A stretch of 64,000 nt of DNA from positions 1 to 64,000 of the forward strand of contig NZ_WTYK01000010.1 of NCBI RefSeq assembly GCF_009828065.1. The letters are read 5' to 3'. This stretch comes from Croceibacterium soli. GTDB taxonomy: Bacteria > Pseudomonadota > Alphaproteobacteria > Sphingomonadales > Sphingomonadaceae. Positions 8,126 to 16,999 of this stretch are shown in pieces. The notes beneath the pieces are model-generated. The model was not told the DNA's origin. It was given only the letters and a program-made list of their open reading frames with translations, and made no database searches. A program made the translations under genes and the position numbers. Position 1 is the stretch's first letter; each line of letters begins with the position of its first letter.

Positions 8126-10276
8126 ATGGCTGCCTGGCGTCCCTTCGCTAACAGCAAGCCCGCGCGCGGCGGTCCGGAGGATCCGGGCTATTACGCGCTG
8201 CAGGAGCCGCCGGGCGATCCCTGGGCCGATCGCCTGGACGAGGTCGACCGCTACCTCGAAGCCGACCGCGAACAGCCGAAGAAGGCCCGCACGCGCTGGT
8301 GGTGGTTCAGCCGGGGCGTGGCGGCGTTTCTGGCGCTGCTCATCCTCCTGGCGCTCTGGCTCGCGTTCACCGCGCCGCTCTCCAAGTCGCTGCAGCCGAT
8401 CGCCCCGCCGCAGATCACGCTGCTCGCCGCCGACGGCACGCCGATCGCCCGCAACGGCGCGATCGTGGACGAGCCGGTCCAGGTCGAGAAGCTGCCGCCG
8501 CATGTCGTGCAGGCGTTCCTCGCGATCGAGGACCGGCGGTTCTACAGTCACTGGGGTGTCGACCCGCTCGGCATCGCCCGCGCGTTGTGGGGCAACCTGA
8601 CCAGCAGCCGTACGCAAGGCGGCAGCACGATCACTCAGCAGCTCGCCAAGTTCACGTTCCTGACCCCGAAGCAGAGCCTCACCCGCAAGGCGCGCGAGGC
8701 GCTGATCGCCTTCTGGCTCGAGGCCTGGCTGAGCAAGGACGAGATCCTCGAACGCTACCTGTCGAACGCCTATTTCGGCGACAACACCTACGGACTGCGC
8801 GCCGCCTCGCTGCACTACTTCTACCGCCATCCGGAGCGGCTGAAGCCGGAACAGGCGGCGATGCTCGCCGGCCTGCTGCAGGCGCCTTCGCGCTATGCGC
8901 CGACCAACAACTTCGACCTGGCCGAGCAGCGCATGCGCACGGTGATCGGCGCCATGGCCGATGCAGGGTACATCACCGCGGCGGAGGCGAGGGCGATGCC
9001 CACGCCGCGGCTTGACGTCCGCCCGCGGAACGACCTGCCGACCGGCACCTACTTCGCCGACTGGGCGCTGCCCGAGGCGCGCAGGCTTAGCGATGTCGGC
9101 TATTCGCGACAGACGCTGCGCACCACGCTCGATTCCCGGCTGCAGGGGATCGCCCGGCGCGTAGTCGGCAATGCTCCGCTGGGAGGGGCGCAAGTGGCGC
9201 TCGTGGCGATGCGCTCCAACGGCGAGGTCGTGGCGATGATCGGCGGCAAGGACTACGCCGCATCGCCCTTCAATCGGGCCACCCAGGCGCGGCGCCAGCC
9301 TGGATCGACCTTCAAGCTGTTCGTCTACCTTGCGGCGCTCGAAGCCGGGATGACGCCTGAGACCCTGATCCCGAACACTGCGTTCAAGACAGGGTCCTAC
9401 CGCCCCAAGAATTCTGGCGGCAATTACTCGGAGAGCATCACCCTGCAGGATGCCTTCGCCCGCTCCAGCAACGTCGCTGCCGTGCGCGTGCTGCAGCAGG
9501 TCGGCGACGACGCGGTGATCGAAATGGCCCGCCAGCTCGGCGTGACATCTCCGCTGGCGGAGGGCGACCCGAGCCTCGCTCTCGGCACTTCGACGATGAA
9601 CCTGATCGAGCTGACCGCCGCTTATGCCGGGGTCGCGGCGAACCAGTTCCCGGTCAAGCCGCGCGCCTTCCCGGCGGCGGAAGCGGGCTGGTTCGACTGG
9701 CTGTTCGACGATCGCCACAGCCTGTCGGGCCGGGCTCACGAGGACATCCAGCAGATGCTCCGCCGCGCCGTGAACCGGGGCACGGGGCGGGCGGCAATGC
9801 TGTCCGTGCCGAACTTCGGCAAGACCGGCACCAGCCAGGACAACCGCGACGCCCTGTTCGTCGGCTATGCCGGCGATCTGGTCGTCGGCGTGTGGATCGG
9901 CAACGACGACAACACTCCGCTTGCCGGGGTCCACGGCGGCGGACTGCCGGCGCGGATCTGGCGGGACTTCATGACCCAGGCCCTCGGCCAGATGGTCGTG
10001 CCGCGTCCCTCGCGCCCCACGCCTTCGCCCAACCCCAGCGGTCCGGTCCAGCCGCAGGACGTGCCCGACCTGAGCGACATCCCGCTCGGCGACGGGCGCT
10101 CGCGCCTGAGCATCGGCGAGGGGGAGGCCGTGTTCTCGACCGAGATCGAAGGCGTGCCGATCGATCTGCGCGTGGACGAGAGCGGCCTGCAGGTAAACCC
10201 AGGCGCGCGTGCCTCGCCCACGCCGCGAGCGACCGCCACAGCGCCCTCGCCGGCTCAGCCACGTCCGGAGCTCTAG
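8126..10276 (+). CDS. class A penicillin-binding protein (PBP1A-type)
   Basis: A bifunctional peptidoglycan synthase of 716 residues: a cytoplasmic leader, one membrane span (about 61-82), a GT51 glycosyltransferase and a transpeptidase. GT51 marks are EDRRFYSHWGVD, QGGSTITQQLAK, RKAREALIAFWLE and ERYLSNAYFG. The transpeptidase has PGSTFK with the acylated Ser, SSN and KTGT. A Pro-rich tail of about 80 residues follows. It acts in the periplasm on lipid II. Start ATG 8126 is followed directly by a charged leader. Monocistronic as far as seen. Confidence 0.95.
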   Translation: MAAWRPFANSKPARGGPEDPGYYALQEPPGDPWADRLDEVDRYLEADREQPKKARTRWWWFSRGVAAFLALLILLALWLAFTAPLSKSLQPIAPPQITLLAADGTPIARNGAIVDEPVQVEKLPPHVVQAFLAIEDRRFYSHWGVDPLGIARALWGNLTSSRTQGGSTITQQLAKFTFLTPKQSLTRKAREALIAFWLEAWLSKDEILERYLSNAYFGDNTYGLRAASLHYFYRHPERLKPEQAAMLAGLLQAPSRYAPTNNFDLAEQRMRTVIGAMADAGYITAAEARAMPTPRLDVRPRNDLPTGTYFADWALPEARRLSDVGYSRQTLRTTLDSRLQGIARRVVGNAPLGGAQVALVAMRSNGEVVAMIGGKDYAASPFNRATQARRQPGSTFKLFVYLAALEAGMTPETLIPNTAFKTGSYRPKNSGGNYSESITLQDAFARSSNVAAVRVLQQVGDDAVIEMARQLGVTSPLAEGDPSLALGTSTMNLIELTAAYAGVAANQFPVKPRAFPAAEAGWFDWLFDDRHSLSGRAHEDIQQMLRRAVNRGTGRAAMLSVPNFGKTGTSQDNRDALFVGYAGDLVVGVWIGNDDNTPLAGVHGGGLPARIWRDFMTQALGQMVVPRPSRPTPSPNPSGPVQPQDVPDLSDIPLGDGRSRLSIGEGEAVFSTEIEGVPIDLRVDESGLQVNPGARASPTPRATATAPSPAQPRPEL

Positions 10277-10300
10277 CTCCTCTGCCATGGCATCGGTCCT

Positions 10301-10438
10301 TCGAAACGGGCTCGCGGCCTTTGGCCTCGACCCCTCCTCAGGACGAGCGGGTAAGGTGAGGGTCTCGCTCTCACCGGTTGTCCCCCCATCCCGTTCGTCC
10401 TGCGGAGCGAGGACGCAGTCCGAGGGTCTCGAAGGACT
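10301..10438. repeat. inverted-pair repeat, family F
   Basis: The left arm GGTCCTTCGAAACGGG...CCTCAGGACGAGCGG and the right arm CCGTTCGTCCTGCGGAGCGAGG...GTCTCGAAGGAC are imperfect reverse complements. They fill the gap between the PBP gene and truA, which converge here. A half copy lies at 17868-17926. Confidence 0.65.
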
Positions 10439-10443
10439 AGGCG

Positions 10444-11190
10444 CTACTCTTCCGGATAGGCCGCCCGAACGAAGTACAGCCCCTCACTCGGTGCGTTGAG
10501 ACCGAGGGCCGCTCGGTCCTGCGCCGCCAGCGCCTCGCCAACCTGTTCCTCGCGCCACTGCCCCTGTCCAACCAACGCCAGGGTCCCCACCATCGAGCGC
10601 ACCTGGTGATGCAGGAAGCTGCGCGCAGCGGCCTCGACGATCACGCGGTCGCCCTCCCGCCGGACGTCGAGCCGGTCGAGCGTCTTGAGCGGGTCCCTGG
10701 CCTGACAATGGGCGGAGCGGAACGTGGTGAAGTCATGGAAGCCGACCAGCGCCTGCGCCGCCCTGTGCATGGCCTCTGCATCGATCGGGCGGGCGATATG
10801 CCAGGCGCGGCCTTTCTCCAGCGTCAGCGGCGCGCGGCGGTTGACGATGCGGTATTCGTAGGCCCGCCCGACGCAGGAAAAGCGCGCATGCCAGTCACCG
10901 GGCTTCACCTCGCAGGCGGTCACCGCGATGGGGTTCGGCCGCAGCACGGCGTTGAGTGCCTGCATCAGCCGGAACGGCGCGATGTCCTTCTCGACGTCGA
11001 CATGGCTGCGCATTGCGAGCGCGTGCACCCCGCTGTCGGTTCGCCCGGCCGAGTGCATCGTCACCGTCTCGCCGGTAATCGCCTGGACCGCCTCCTCGAC
11101 GCACTGCTGCACGCTGGGGCCGTGGTCCTGCCGCTGCAGGCCCATGAACGGGCCGCCGTCGAACTCCAGAGTGAGGGCGAAGCGGGTCAT
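10444..11190 (-). CDS. truA: tRNA pseudouridine(38-40) synthase
   Basis: TruA isomerises uridines 38, 39 and 40 in the tRNA anticodon arm. The 248-residue length is normal. The catalytic Asp lies in the [11 protein letters not shown] motif. Other family motifs are [43 protein letters not shown] and [13 protein letters not shown]. Start ATG 11190 overlaps the fmt stop as ATGA, so fmt-truA form a translationally coupled pair of translation-related genes. Confidence 0.97.
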   Translation of the reverse strand: MTRFALTLEFDGGPFMGLQRQDHGPSVQQCVEEAVQAITGETVTMHSAGRTDSGVHALAMRSHVDVEKDIAPFRLMQALNAVLRPNPIAVTACEVKPGDWHARFSCVGRAYEYRIVNRRAPLTLEKGRAWHIARPIDAEAMHRAAQALVGFHDFTTFRSAHCQARDPLKTLDRLDVRREGDRVIVEAAARSFLHHQVRSMVGTLALVGQGQWREEQVGEALAAQDRAALGLNAPSEGLYFVRAAYPEE

Positions 11191-12101
11191 GGGGCCGTCC
11201 GCAGCACCGTCCCTGCCGGCACCGGCTTGCCGCGCAGGAAGGCCTCAGCCTCCATCGCCGGCTTGCCCGCGCGCTGGATCAGCAGCGGGCGGATCGCCGC
11301 GTTGCCGCAGGCGATCGTCAGCTTGTCGTCCAGCACCGTGCCTTCGGCGCCGTTGACCCCGACAACGCGCGCCCGCAGCACCTTGATCCGTTCACGGTCC
11401 AGCTCGAACCATGATCCGGGGAAGGGCGCGAAGGCGCGCACTTCGCGCTCGATCAGTTCGGCCGGCTTGCTCCAGTCGATCCGCGCTTCGGCCTTGTCGA
11501 TCTTCGCGGCGTACGTGGCGCCGAAATCCGGCTGCGGTTCCGGCCTGATTTCGTCCAAATGTGCGACAGTCCCGACCAGCAGCTGGGAGCCGATCTCAGC
11601 CAGTTCCGCGTGCAGTTCACCTGCGGTCTTCTCGTCCACCGGCACTTTCGCGGTCGCCAGCATCGGACCCGTGTCGAGCCCTTCCTCCATCCGCATGATG
11701 GTGACGCCGGTCACGTTATCGCCGGCCAGGATGGACCGCTGGATCGGCGCGGCGCCGCGCCAGCGCGGCAGCAGCGACGCGTGGACGTTGAGACAGCCGC
11801 GGGTCGGCCCATCCAGCACCGCCTTCGGCAGGATCAGCCCGTAAGCAACGACGACGGCCAGCTCCGGCTGCAAGGCGAGGAAATCGGCCTGCGCGTCCAG
11901 GTTGCGCAGCGTATTCGGATGGCAGACGGGAATGCCGAGCGCTTCGGCCGCGCGATGCACCGGCGATGTCTGTTCCTGCTTCCCGCGTCCCGCCGGGCGA
12001 GGCGGCTGGGTGTAGACGGCAGGGATCTCGTGCCCCGCCTCGTGCAGCGCGTGCAGCGTCGGGACTGCAAAGTCCGGCGTACCCATAAACACGACGCGCA
12101 T
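11187..12101 (-). CDS. fmt: methionyl-tRNA formyltransferase
   Basis: Fmt formylates the initiator Met-tRNA using 10-formyltetrahydrofolate. The 304-residue protein starts [16 protein letters not shown] and carries the [16 protein letters not shown] catalytic-site motif and the [17 protein letters not shown] segment. A C-terminal OB-like tRNA-binding domain follows. Start ATG 12101 is preceded by the AAGTGGGG region. Its usual partner def is 1 kb away on the opposite strand with recR between. The formyl donor pathway is also represented in the window by fhs and folP. Confidence 0.97.
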   Translation of the reverse strand: MRVVFMGTPDFAVPTLHALHEAGHEIPAVYTQPPRPAGRGKQEQTSPVHRAAEALGIPVCHPNTLRNLDAQADFLALQPELAVVVAYGLILPKAVLDGPTRGCLNVHASLLPRWRGAAPIQRSILAGDNVTGVTIMRMEEGLDTGPMLATAKVPVDEKTAGELHAELAEIGSQLLVGTVAHLDEIRPEPQPDFGATYAAKIDKAEARIDWSKPAELIEREVRAFAPFPGSWFELDRERIKVLRARVVGVNGAEGTVLDDKLTIACGNAAIRPLLIQRAGKPAMEAEAFLRGKPVPAGTVLRTAP

Positions 12102-12141
12102 TTGGCCCCACTTCCGTTCGCTCTATTGGCGGCGTCGCGCA

Positions 12142-12243
12142 ACTCGTGGTTCGACAAGCTCACCACGAACGGGATAACACCGGTCCGTTCGCCCACGAAC
12201 GGGACAACACCAGTCCGTTCGCCCTGAGCTTGTCGAAGGGCGA
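12142..12243. repeat. inverted-pair repeat, family D
   Basis: Arms GTGGTTCGACAAGCTCACC and the reverse-complement type GCCCTGAGCTTGTCGAAGG enclose two copies of an ACGAACGGGA-ACACC-GTCCGTTCG block. Family D recurs at 34145, 34249 and 40762. It occupies the divergent gap between fmt and recR, so their promoters must lie in or next to it. Confidence 0.7.
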
Positions 12244-12275
12244 CAAGCGCTCCCCGAGCCGATAAAGGGCCTGCC

Positions 12276-12872
12276 ATGGCATCGCAAGAGATCGAGACCC
12301 TGGCGAGCGCACTGGCCCGGCTTCCCGGACTCGGCCCGCGCTCGGCGCGCCGGGCAGTTCTGTGGCTGGTAAAGCGGCGCGAGACTGCGCTGGTGCAACT
12401 GGTCCAGGCGCTGGCGGCGGTGCAGGATACGCTGGTGGAGTGCTCCATCTGCGGCAACGTCGACACGCGCGACCCTTGCGGCATTTGCGCCGATCCCAAG
12501 CGCGACCCGCGCCAGCTTTGCGTGGTCGAGGATGTCGCCGACCTCTGGGCGCTCGACCGGGCGCGTATGTTTACCGGCCGCTACCACGTGCTCGGCGGGC
12601 GGCTTTCGGCGCTCGAAGGCATCCGGCCGGAGGATCTCTCGATCGGCAAGCTGATCGAGCGGGTCGCCGAAGGTGGCATCGACGAGGTCGTCCTGGCCAT
12701 GAACGCCACCCTCGAAGGCCAAACCACAGCCCACTACATCGCCGAGCGGCTCGAGGCGTTTCCCGTCCGGATCACCCAGCTCGCCCACGGCCTGCCCGTC
12801 GGCGGCGAACTCGACTATCTCGACGAAGGCACCCTGGCGCAGGCGCTGCGGGCAAGGCGGCCGGTGTCCTAA
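12276..12872 (+). CDS. recR: recombination mediator RecR
   Basis: RecR works with RecO (and RecF) to load RecA at gaps. At 198 residues it is full length. It has the N-terminal helix-hairpin-helix [16 protein letters not shown], a four-Cys zinc finger [16 protein letters not shown], and a TOPRIM domain with [13 protein letters not shown]. The ending [24 protein letters not shown] is canonical. It is often preceded by dnaX and the nucleoid-associated ybaB gene; neither is upstream here. Confidence 0.97.
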   Translation: MASQEIETLASALARLPGLGPRSARRAVLWLVKRRETALVQLVQALAAVQDTLVECSICGNVDTRDPCGICADPKRDPRQLCVVEDVADLWALDRARMFTGRYHVLGGRLSALEGIRPEDLSIGKLIERVAEGGIDEVVLAMNATLEGQTTAHYIAERLEAFPVRITQLAHGLPVGGELDYLDEGTLAQALRARRPVS

Positions 12873-13006
12873 AATCCTCCCCGGGACGGGGAGGGGGACC
12901 GTGCGCAGCACGGTGGAGGGGGCTTACCGGCAGCGCCACGCGAGAAGGCGCACCCCCTCCGTCAGCCGCCTGCGGCGTCTGCCACCTCCCCGTTCCGGGG
13001 AGGACC
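12871..13006. repeat. REPIN-like inverted pair, family A
   Basis: The left arm 12871-12924 (AAAATCCTCCCCGGGACGGGG...GGTGGAGGGGGC) and the right arm 12951-13004 (CCCCCTCCGTCAGCC...CCACCTCCCCGTTCCGGGG) are inverted, with a 26 bp spacer. It lies between recR and the def promoter. Confidence 0.8.
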
Positions 13007-13020
13007 TGGTCCTCGTTCAC

Positions 13021-13049
13021 TTGTCGTTCGGGCGGGAAATGCTTATATT
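13021..13049 (+). promoter_or_regulatory. candidate sigma-70-like promoter of def
   Basis: TTGTCG (13021-13026), a 17 bp spacer and TATATT (13044-13049) match the sigma-70 consensus at 4/6 and 5/6. The -10 box ends six bases before the def ATG, so the transcript would start at or within a base or two of the start codon. Confidence 0.5.
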
Positions 13050-13055
13050 CGCGCG

Positions 13056-13622
13056 ATGGCAATCCGTGAAATCCTTGAAGTGCCGGATCCCCGGCTGAAG
13101 ATCGTATCCAAGCCCGTCGAGACTTTCGACGATGGCCTGAAGGCGCTCGTCGACGACATGTTCGAGACGATGTACGCCGCGCATGGCATCGGCCTGGCGG
13201 CGATCCAGGTGGGCGAGCCGATCCGCCTTCTGGTGATCGACCTGCAGGAGCCGGACGAGGATGCCTCGCCCGAAGATTGCGGCGATCATGGCTGCGGCCA
13301 CGACCACCGCCCGGTCAAGAACGATCCGCGCGTGTTCGTGAACCCCGAGATCCTTGCGCCGGCCGAAGAGCTGTCGACCTACCAGGAAGGCTGCCTCTCG
13401 GTGCCTGACATCTATGCCGACGTGGACCGCCCGGTGCGCTGCCGCGTCCGCTGGCAGGACCTCGAAGGCCAGGTGCACGAAGAGGACATGGAAGGCATGA
13501 TGGCGGTCTGCATCCAGCACGAGATGGACCACCTGAACGGCATCTTGTTCATCGATCACCTCAGTCGCTTGAAGCGCTCCATGGCGCTGAAGAAGCTCGA
13601 GAAGCTCCGCAAGGCCGCCTGA
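13056..13622 (+). CDS. def: peptide deformylase
   Basis: Def removes the formyl group from nascent N-terminal methionine. Motif 1 is GIGLAAIQ (residues 44-51; the usual form is GxGLAAxQ), motif 2 is EGCLS (Cys113) and motif 3 is QHEMDH (His155, His159), the metal ligands. The start MAIREILEVPDPRLK is the canonical N-terminus. An insertion at residues 66-88 rich in Asp, Cys and His (EDCGDHGCGHDH) lies before the NPEIL strand and makes the protein 188 residues instead of about 170. No Shine-Dalgarno sequence is visible, in line with the leaderless promoter. Confidence 0.96.
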   Translation: MAIREILEVPDPRLKIVSKPVETFDDGLKALVDDMFETMYAAHGIGLAAIQVGEPIRLLVIDLQEPDEDASPEDCGDHGCGHDHRPVKNDPRVFVNPEILAPAEELSTYQEGCLSVPDIYADVDRPVRCRVRWQDLEGQVHEEDMEGMMAVCIQHEMDHLNGILFIDHLSRLKRSMALKKLEKLRKAA

Positions 13623-13679
13623 TCGCGCCCGGCGGAGCCCGGCCTCGCCGGGTCCGCCTGACGCTGCTTCGGGTCTAGC

Positions 13680-14120
13680 TCAAGCCGCGCCGTGCTCGAA
13701 GGTGCTGCGCTGCCCGTCGGCGTGGACTTCGTCGTTCAAAGTCTCGAGAGCTCTGCGGCAATCGTCGGCACATTCGCGGCACATCTGCGCACAGCGTCGG
13801 CAGTGATCGGTGTCGTGCTTGGCACATTCTTCTTCGCAGATCTCGCAGGCGTGGATGCAGGTCGCCAGCAGCGTGCGGATCAGTTGGCGGTTCTCGTCGG
13901 TTCGCCGGGTGGCGACCCGATATGTCGCCTCGCACACGTCGGAGCAGTCGAGGCACAGCCGGATGCAGCGGCGCATGTCCATCTCTTCGGCGCTGCAGGC
14001 ATCGGCGCAGGAGTTGCAGATCGCGGCGCAGTACATCGCGTGCTTGACCGCCTCGCCCAGAGCCTCGTTGTAGTCGGAGCCGACCGACGGGTGCTCGGAG
14101 ATCATCTTTTGAATCGACAT
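13680..14120 (-). CDS. four-helix-bundle copper-storage-like protein (DUF326)
   Basis: A 146-residue protein with 17 cysteines spaced CxxxCxxCxxxC along successive helices (YCAAICNSCADAC, RRCIRLCLDCSDVC, TCIHACEICEEEC, HCRRCAQMCRECADDC). This is the pattern of the Csp copper-storage proteins, which bind many Cu(I) ions inside a four-helix bundle. There is no signal peptide, so it resembles the cytosolic Csp3 branch rather than exported Csp1. Start ATG 14120 has AAAGGAG nine bases upstream. No copper regulator or exporter gene is adjacent. Confidence 0.88.
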   Translation of the reverse strand: MSIQKMISEHPSVGSDYNEALGEAVKHAMYCAAICNSCADACSAEEMDMRRCIRLCLDCSDVCEATYRVATRRTDENRQLIRTLLATCIHACEICEEECAKHDTDHCRRCAQMCRECADDCRRALETLNDEVHADGQRSTFEHGAA

Positions 14121-14202
14121 GCAAACCGCTCCTTTCCGTTCCGTTTGGGAGCGCTTCAGCAGGGCGTTGGTTCCGCCGCGGCCTGACTGGCCGCTCGCCA
14201 AA

Positions 14203-14237
14203 CGAAAAAGGGTGGCGCGGCCTGAACCGCGCCACCC
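14203..14237 (-). terminator. rho-independent terminator of the beta-barrel gene
   Basis: An 11 bp perfect stem GGGTGGCGCGG/CCGCGCCACCC (14210-14220/14227-14237) with a six-base loop is followed on the minus strand by CTTTTTCG. It lies just after the stop of the outer-membrane protein gene. Confidence 0.85.
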
Positions 14238-14260
14238 GAGAGGTCCTGCGATGCAGGTGT

Positions 14261-15127
14261 TTAGCCGCGCTCGCCGGTCGGCGGAACGTACGGTGCCGGG
14301 GGCACCGGGCAGTTCTGCATCACGCCCACAACCGAGCCGTCCGGGCAGGTCTTCGTCTGCGGCGGGGGCGGAGGCGGGGGCGGGGGCGGCGGGGGCGGCG
14401 GCGGCGGGGGCGGAGGCGTAGCCGCGCCGAAGTTGAAGATCAGGCTGGCGAGCAGCGAGTGGGAGCTGAAATCGGTGTCGAACCGGTCGTTGCCGGGGCT
14501 GACCATGCTCAGGTCCTCGACGTTGAAGTAACGGTACTTCACGCCGATGTCCGTGTTGGTGTTGAGCGGCAAGCGCATCCCGGCAATCAACTGCCAGGCC
14601 CAGCTGCCGTCCGAATCGTCCACGAACGGACCTGCGAGGCCTTCGATCTCACCTTCCAGGTCGACCCATGCGTAACCGACACCGCCGCCGCCGTAGAACT
14701 GGAGGCCGCCGTCCGGCGCGAAGTCAGCCAGAGCGTTGATCATGAGGCTCTTGACGTTCACGTCGCCATCGATCGGGAAAGCCGTGTCGATGGCGGGCGT
14801 GCCCGGGTTCAGGTCGAAGCCCGGTTCGGACTCGACTTCGTCGATATCCAGCGTCTTGTAGGCTGCTTCGCCTTCGAGGCGGAAGCCGCCGAAGTCATAG
14901 CCGAGGATCGCGTCGACATCCCAACCCATCTTGGTGTCGAGGTCGACGAGGTTGCGCTCGCCATCCTCGATGTCGCCATCGCCATCTGCGTCGTAGTCGA
15001 CGGTTAGGGAATCGCCGAAAGCTAGCCCCCCTTCGATGCCTGCATACATGCTGCCGTCGCGAGCCAACGCCGGTGTGGCGGCGAGGATCGTTGTTGCAAG
15101 TGCCAGGCCGATTGCTGCCTTGCGCAT
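14261..15127 (-). CDS. outer-membrane beta-barrel protein with poly-Pro tail
   Basis: A 288-residue exported protein. Signal peptide MRKAAIGLALATTILAATPALA, then an OmpA/OprF-type eight-strand barrel (residues about 23-235) with aromatic strand ends such as FYGGGGVGYAWVDLEG and IGVKYRYFNVEDL. A run of 19 prolines follows, then TKTCPDGSVVGVMQNCPVP and a TGERG end. In OmpA proteins a peptidoglycan-binding domain follows a linker of this kind; here the gene stops. Start ATG 15127 has GGGAG nine bases upstream. Acidic repeats (DYDADGDGDIEDGE) look like a calcium-binding loop. Confidence 0.88.
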   Translation of the reverse strand: MRKAAIGLALATTILAATPALARDGSMYAGIEGGLAFGDSLTVDYDADGDGDIEDGERNLVDLDTKMGWDVDAILGYDFGGFRLEGEAAYKTLDIDEVESEPGFDLNPGTPAIDTAFPIDGDVNVKSLMINALADFAPDGGLQFYGGGGVGYAWVDLEGEIEGLAGPFVDDSDGSWAWQLIAGMRLPLNTNTDIGVKYRYFNVEDLSMVSPGNDRFDTDFSSHSLLASLIFNFGAATPPPPPPPPPPPPPPPPPPPQTKTCPDGSVVGVMQNCPVPPAPYVPPTGERG

Positions 15128-15382
15128 TGTGTTAAGCTCCCTTTTGATCCGAGTACGGATATAGCGCCTCCGGGTGCGGCGGGTTTTTCCCGCCACGATT
15201 ACGATCCATCGGCTGGAAATGAGACCATATCCGCTGCCTTTGGTTCCGGCCGGTGTTGCGAGTGTTGGAGACCTGTTGCGCGGCGGCCACAGTGAGTGGG
15301 GAGCGGGGGTTGCACGCCAGGTAGCCCGTTCGCCGGGCCGTACGCGTTCAGGCACCCCGGCGGCGCGCCTCAGCCAGTTCCT

Positions 15383-15482
15383 CAAAATCCTGCCCCTCTG
15401 GGGGAGGGGGACCACGCGAAGCATGGTGGACGCCCCCTCCGTCAGCCGCTTCGCGGCTGCCACCTCCGCCAGAGGGGAGGAT
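15383..15482. repeat. REPIN-like inverted pair, family A (in 455 bp gap)
   Basis: The two family A arms abut at about 15431/15432 with no spacer: AAAATCCTGCCCCTCTGGGGG...GGTGGACG, then CCCCCTCCGTCAGCC...CCAGAGGGGAGGAT. The rest of the gap 15128-15582 holds the upstream region of the beta-barrel gene. That includes a GGCGGGTTTTTCCCGCC hairpin at 15178-15194 in its presumed leader. No ORF is convincing. Confidence 0.8.
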
Positions 15483-15582
15483 CGAGGCCGGGGCCCGAAT
15501 GGCAGGCGGCGTGCGCGTGTGCAGTCAAATGGGCTCTGGAACGAGTCCAGGATGACAGCGGAGTGTTCGCAGCGAGACCGGC

Positions 15583-16923
15583 TCAGTCGGCGAGTGCCGC
15601 GAGGGCGGTGCCTCCGAGCTTATCACGGCCGTAAGGATCGGGTCCGAGGGCGATCCTGTCGCCGTCGGCATGCGCGGTCAGGTAGGCGACGTAGATCGGA
15701 ACCGGGCGGGCGAGGTCGATCTTCTGTTCCGGGCCGCTCGATGCTTCGGCGGCGGTACCGCCGAGCAGCCAGCGGGCCAGCCTGTCCGCGTCTTCCAGGC
15801 GGATGCAGCCATTGCTGAAATAGCGCGCCTCTTTGGCCAGCAGGTCCTTGTCGGGCGTGTCGTGTAGGTAAATGCCGAACGGGTTGGGGAATTCGAACTT
15901 CATCTCGCCCATCGCGTTCGAGGCCCCCGGGCGCTGACGGACGCGCAGGTCCAGTTCGCCTCGCTGCACGGCGCGCCAGTCGACGCTCTTCGGATCGAGC
16001 AGCTCCGCCTCCTCCTCCCAGCCGGACAGGACTTCGTAGCCGCGTGCCTTGAGATAGGCCGCGCCGCCCCTGAGGACCCCGGGTGCGATGGTCTTGCGGA
16101 CGAGGTCGGACGGCACGTTCCAGTATGGATCGGCGATCGCATGGCGGATCCATCCCGAGATGGACGGCGTCTGGCTGTCGGGCTTGCCGACCACCACGCG
16201 CATCGAATCGACGGGGCGGTTGCCCTCGTACATCCACAGGCGGGCGCTGGCCGTGTCCACCAGGACGTGGCGTTCCCTCGGCTGCGCGGGGATCTGGCGG
16301 ATGCGCTCAAGATTGCGGATCGCCAGTTGCCGGGCAGCGGCGGAGCCGCCCTCGGTCAGCAGCGTGCGCCGCAGCGGCGCGTAGAGCGGGTGCATCCACG
16401 CCATTCCACGGACGTATTCCTGCAACGAAGGGGCCTTTGCGGCCTGGTCGAGCGTCAGGTAAGTGCTGGGAAGTTCGGGCCGCAGCGCATCGTGCTCGTA
16501 GATCATGCCCGCATCCGTCGGCCGGCGCAGCGCCGCGACATAGGCGGCGAGCGTGCGCGAGAGAAGAAGCTCGGCCCTCTCCAGCGCCTCCGGCGTGCGC
16601 TGTGCCTCGGCCGCCTGGATGGCCTCGGCAAGCTCCGCCGCCTCGAGGGCGGCTGGAGCGATCCCGTCGTACTCCGCCGTCTGCACCAGTTCGAGCAGGG
16701 CCCGCGCCGCCGGATCGAGCGACCCGTCCGGCGAGATCCACAGCGGACTGCTGGCATAGGCATAGAACGTCCGGAGCTCTCCGCCCGCGCTTTTCGCCAA
16801 GCGAGCCTGGACCGTAGACGGCTCGGAAGGACTTGCGGCCAGCGCCGGAAGCGGCGCGGCAAGGCACATCGCGAGGGAGAAGGAGAAAAGCCGGGGTGAA
16901 ATAAAGAAGCGGTTCAAGGACAT
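15583..16923 (-). CDS. L,D-transpeptidase, YcbB/LdtD type
   Basis: A 446-residue periplasmic enzyme that makes 3-3 cross-links in peptidoglycan or attaches proteins to it. It has an N-terminal signal peptide (FSFSLAMCLAAPLPALAA) and a long helical scaffold domain. The YkuD catalytic domain follows (residues about 235-420), with RHVLVDTASARLWMYEG, YWNVPSDL, FGIYLHDTP and FSNGCIRLED; the Cys of the last motif is the nucleophile. Start ATG 16923 gives the signal peptide directly, but no good ribosome binding site is seen. Divergent from the DUF1622 gene with a gap of 76 bp. Confidence 0.92.
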   Translation of the reverse strand: MSLNRFFISPRLFSFSLAMCLAAPLPALAASPSEPSTVQARLAKSAGGELRTFYAYASSPLWISPDGSLDPAARALLELVQTAEYDGIAPAALEAAELAEAIQAAEAQRTPEALERAELLLSRTLAAYVAALRRPTDAGMIYEHDALRPELPSTYLTLDQAAKAPSLQEYVRGMAWMHPLYAPLRRTLLTEGGSAAARQLAIRNLERIRQIPAQPRERHVLVDTASARLWMYEGNRPVDSMRVVVGKPDSQTPSISGWIRHAIADPYWNVPSDLVRKTIAPGVLRGGAAYLKARGYEVLSGWEEEAELLDPKSVDWRAVQRGELDLRVRQRPGASNAMGEMKFEFPNPFGIYLHDTPDKDLLAKEARYFSNGCIRLEDADRLARWLLGGTAAEASSGPEQKIDLARPVPIYVAYLTAHADGDRIALGPDPYGRDKLGGTALAALAD

Positions 16924-16999
16924 AATCAACCAACCGCTGGTGGAGGCCCCGGTTCCACCTCTTGTGGAACCCGCGTGGCGCCTGACCCATTGCTCCGGC

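Noticed and set aside
8108-10288. A 726-codon open frame on the minus strand across the penicillin-binding protein gene
   Set aside because: It is an antisense frame kept open by high GC codon bias. The plus-strand frame has all PBP motifs; the minus frame shows no domain and is Arg/Ala-rich.
15620-15830. Loss of catalytic His in the L,D-transpeptidase motif (FSNGCIRLED)
   Set aside because: The residue before Gly-Cys is variable in the YcbB branch (Ser in E. coli LdtD), and the Cys and the upstream HDTP are present.
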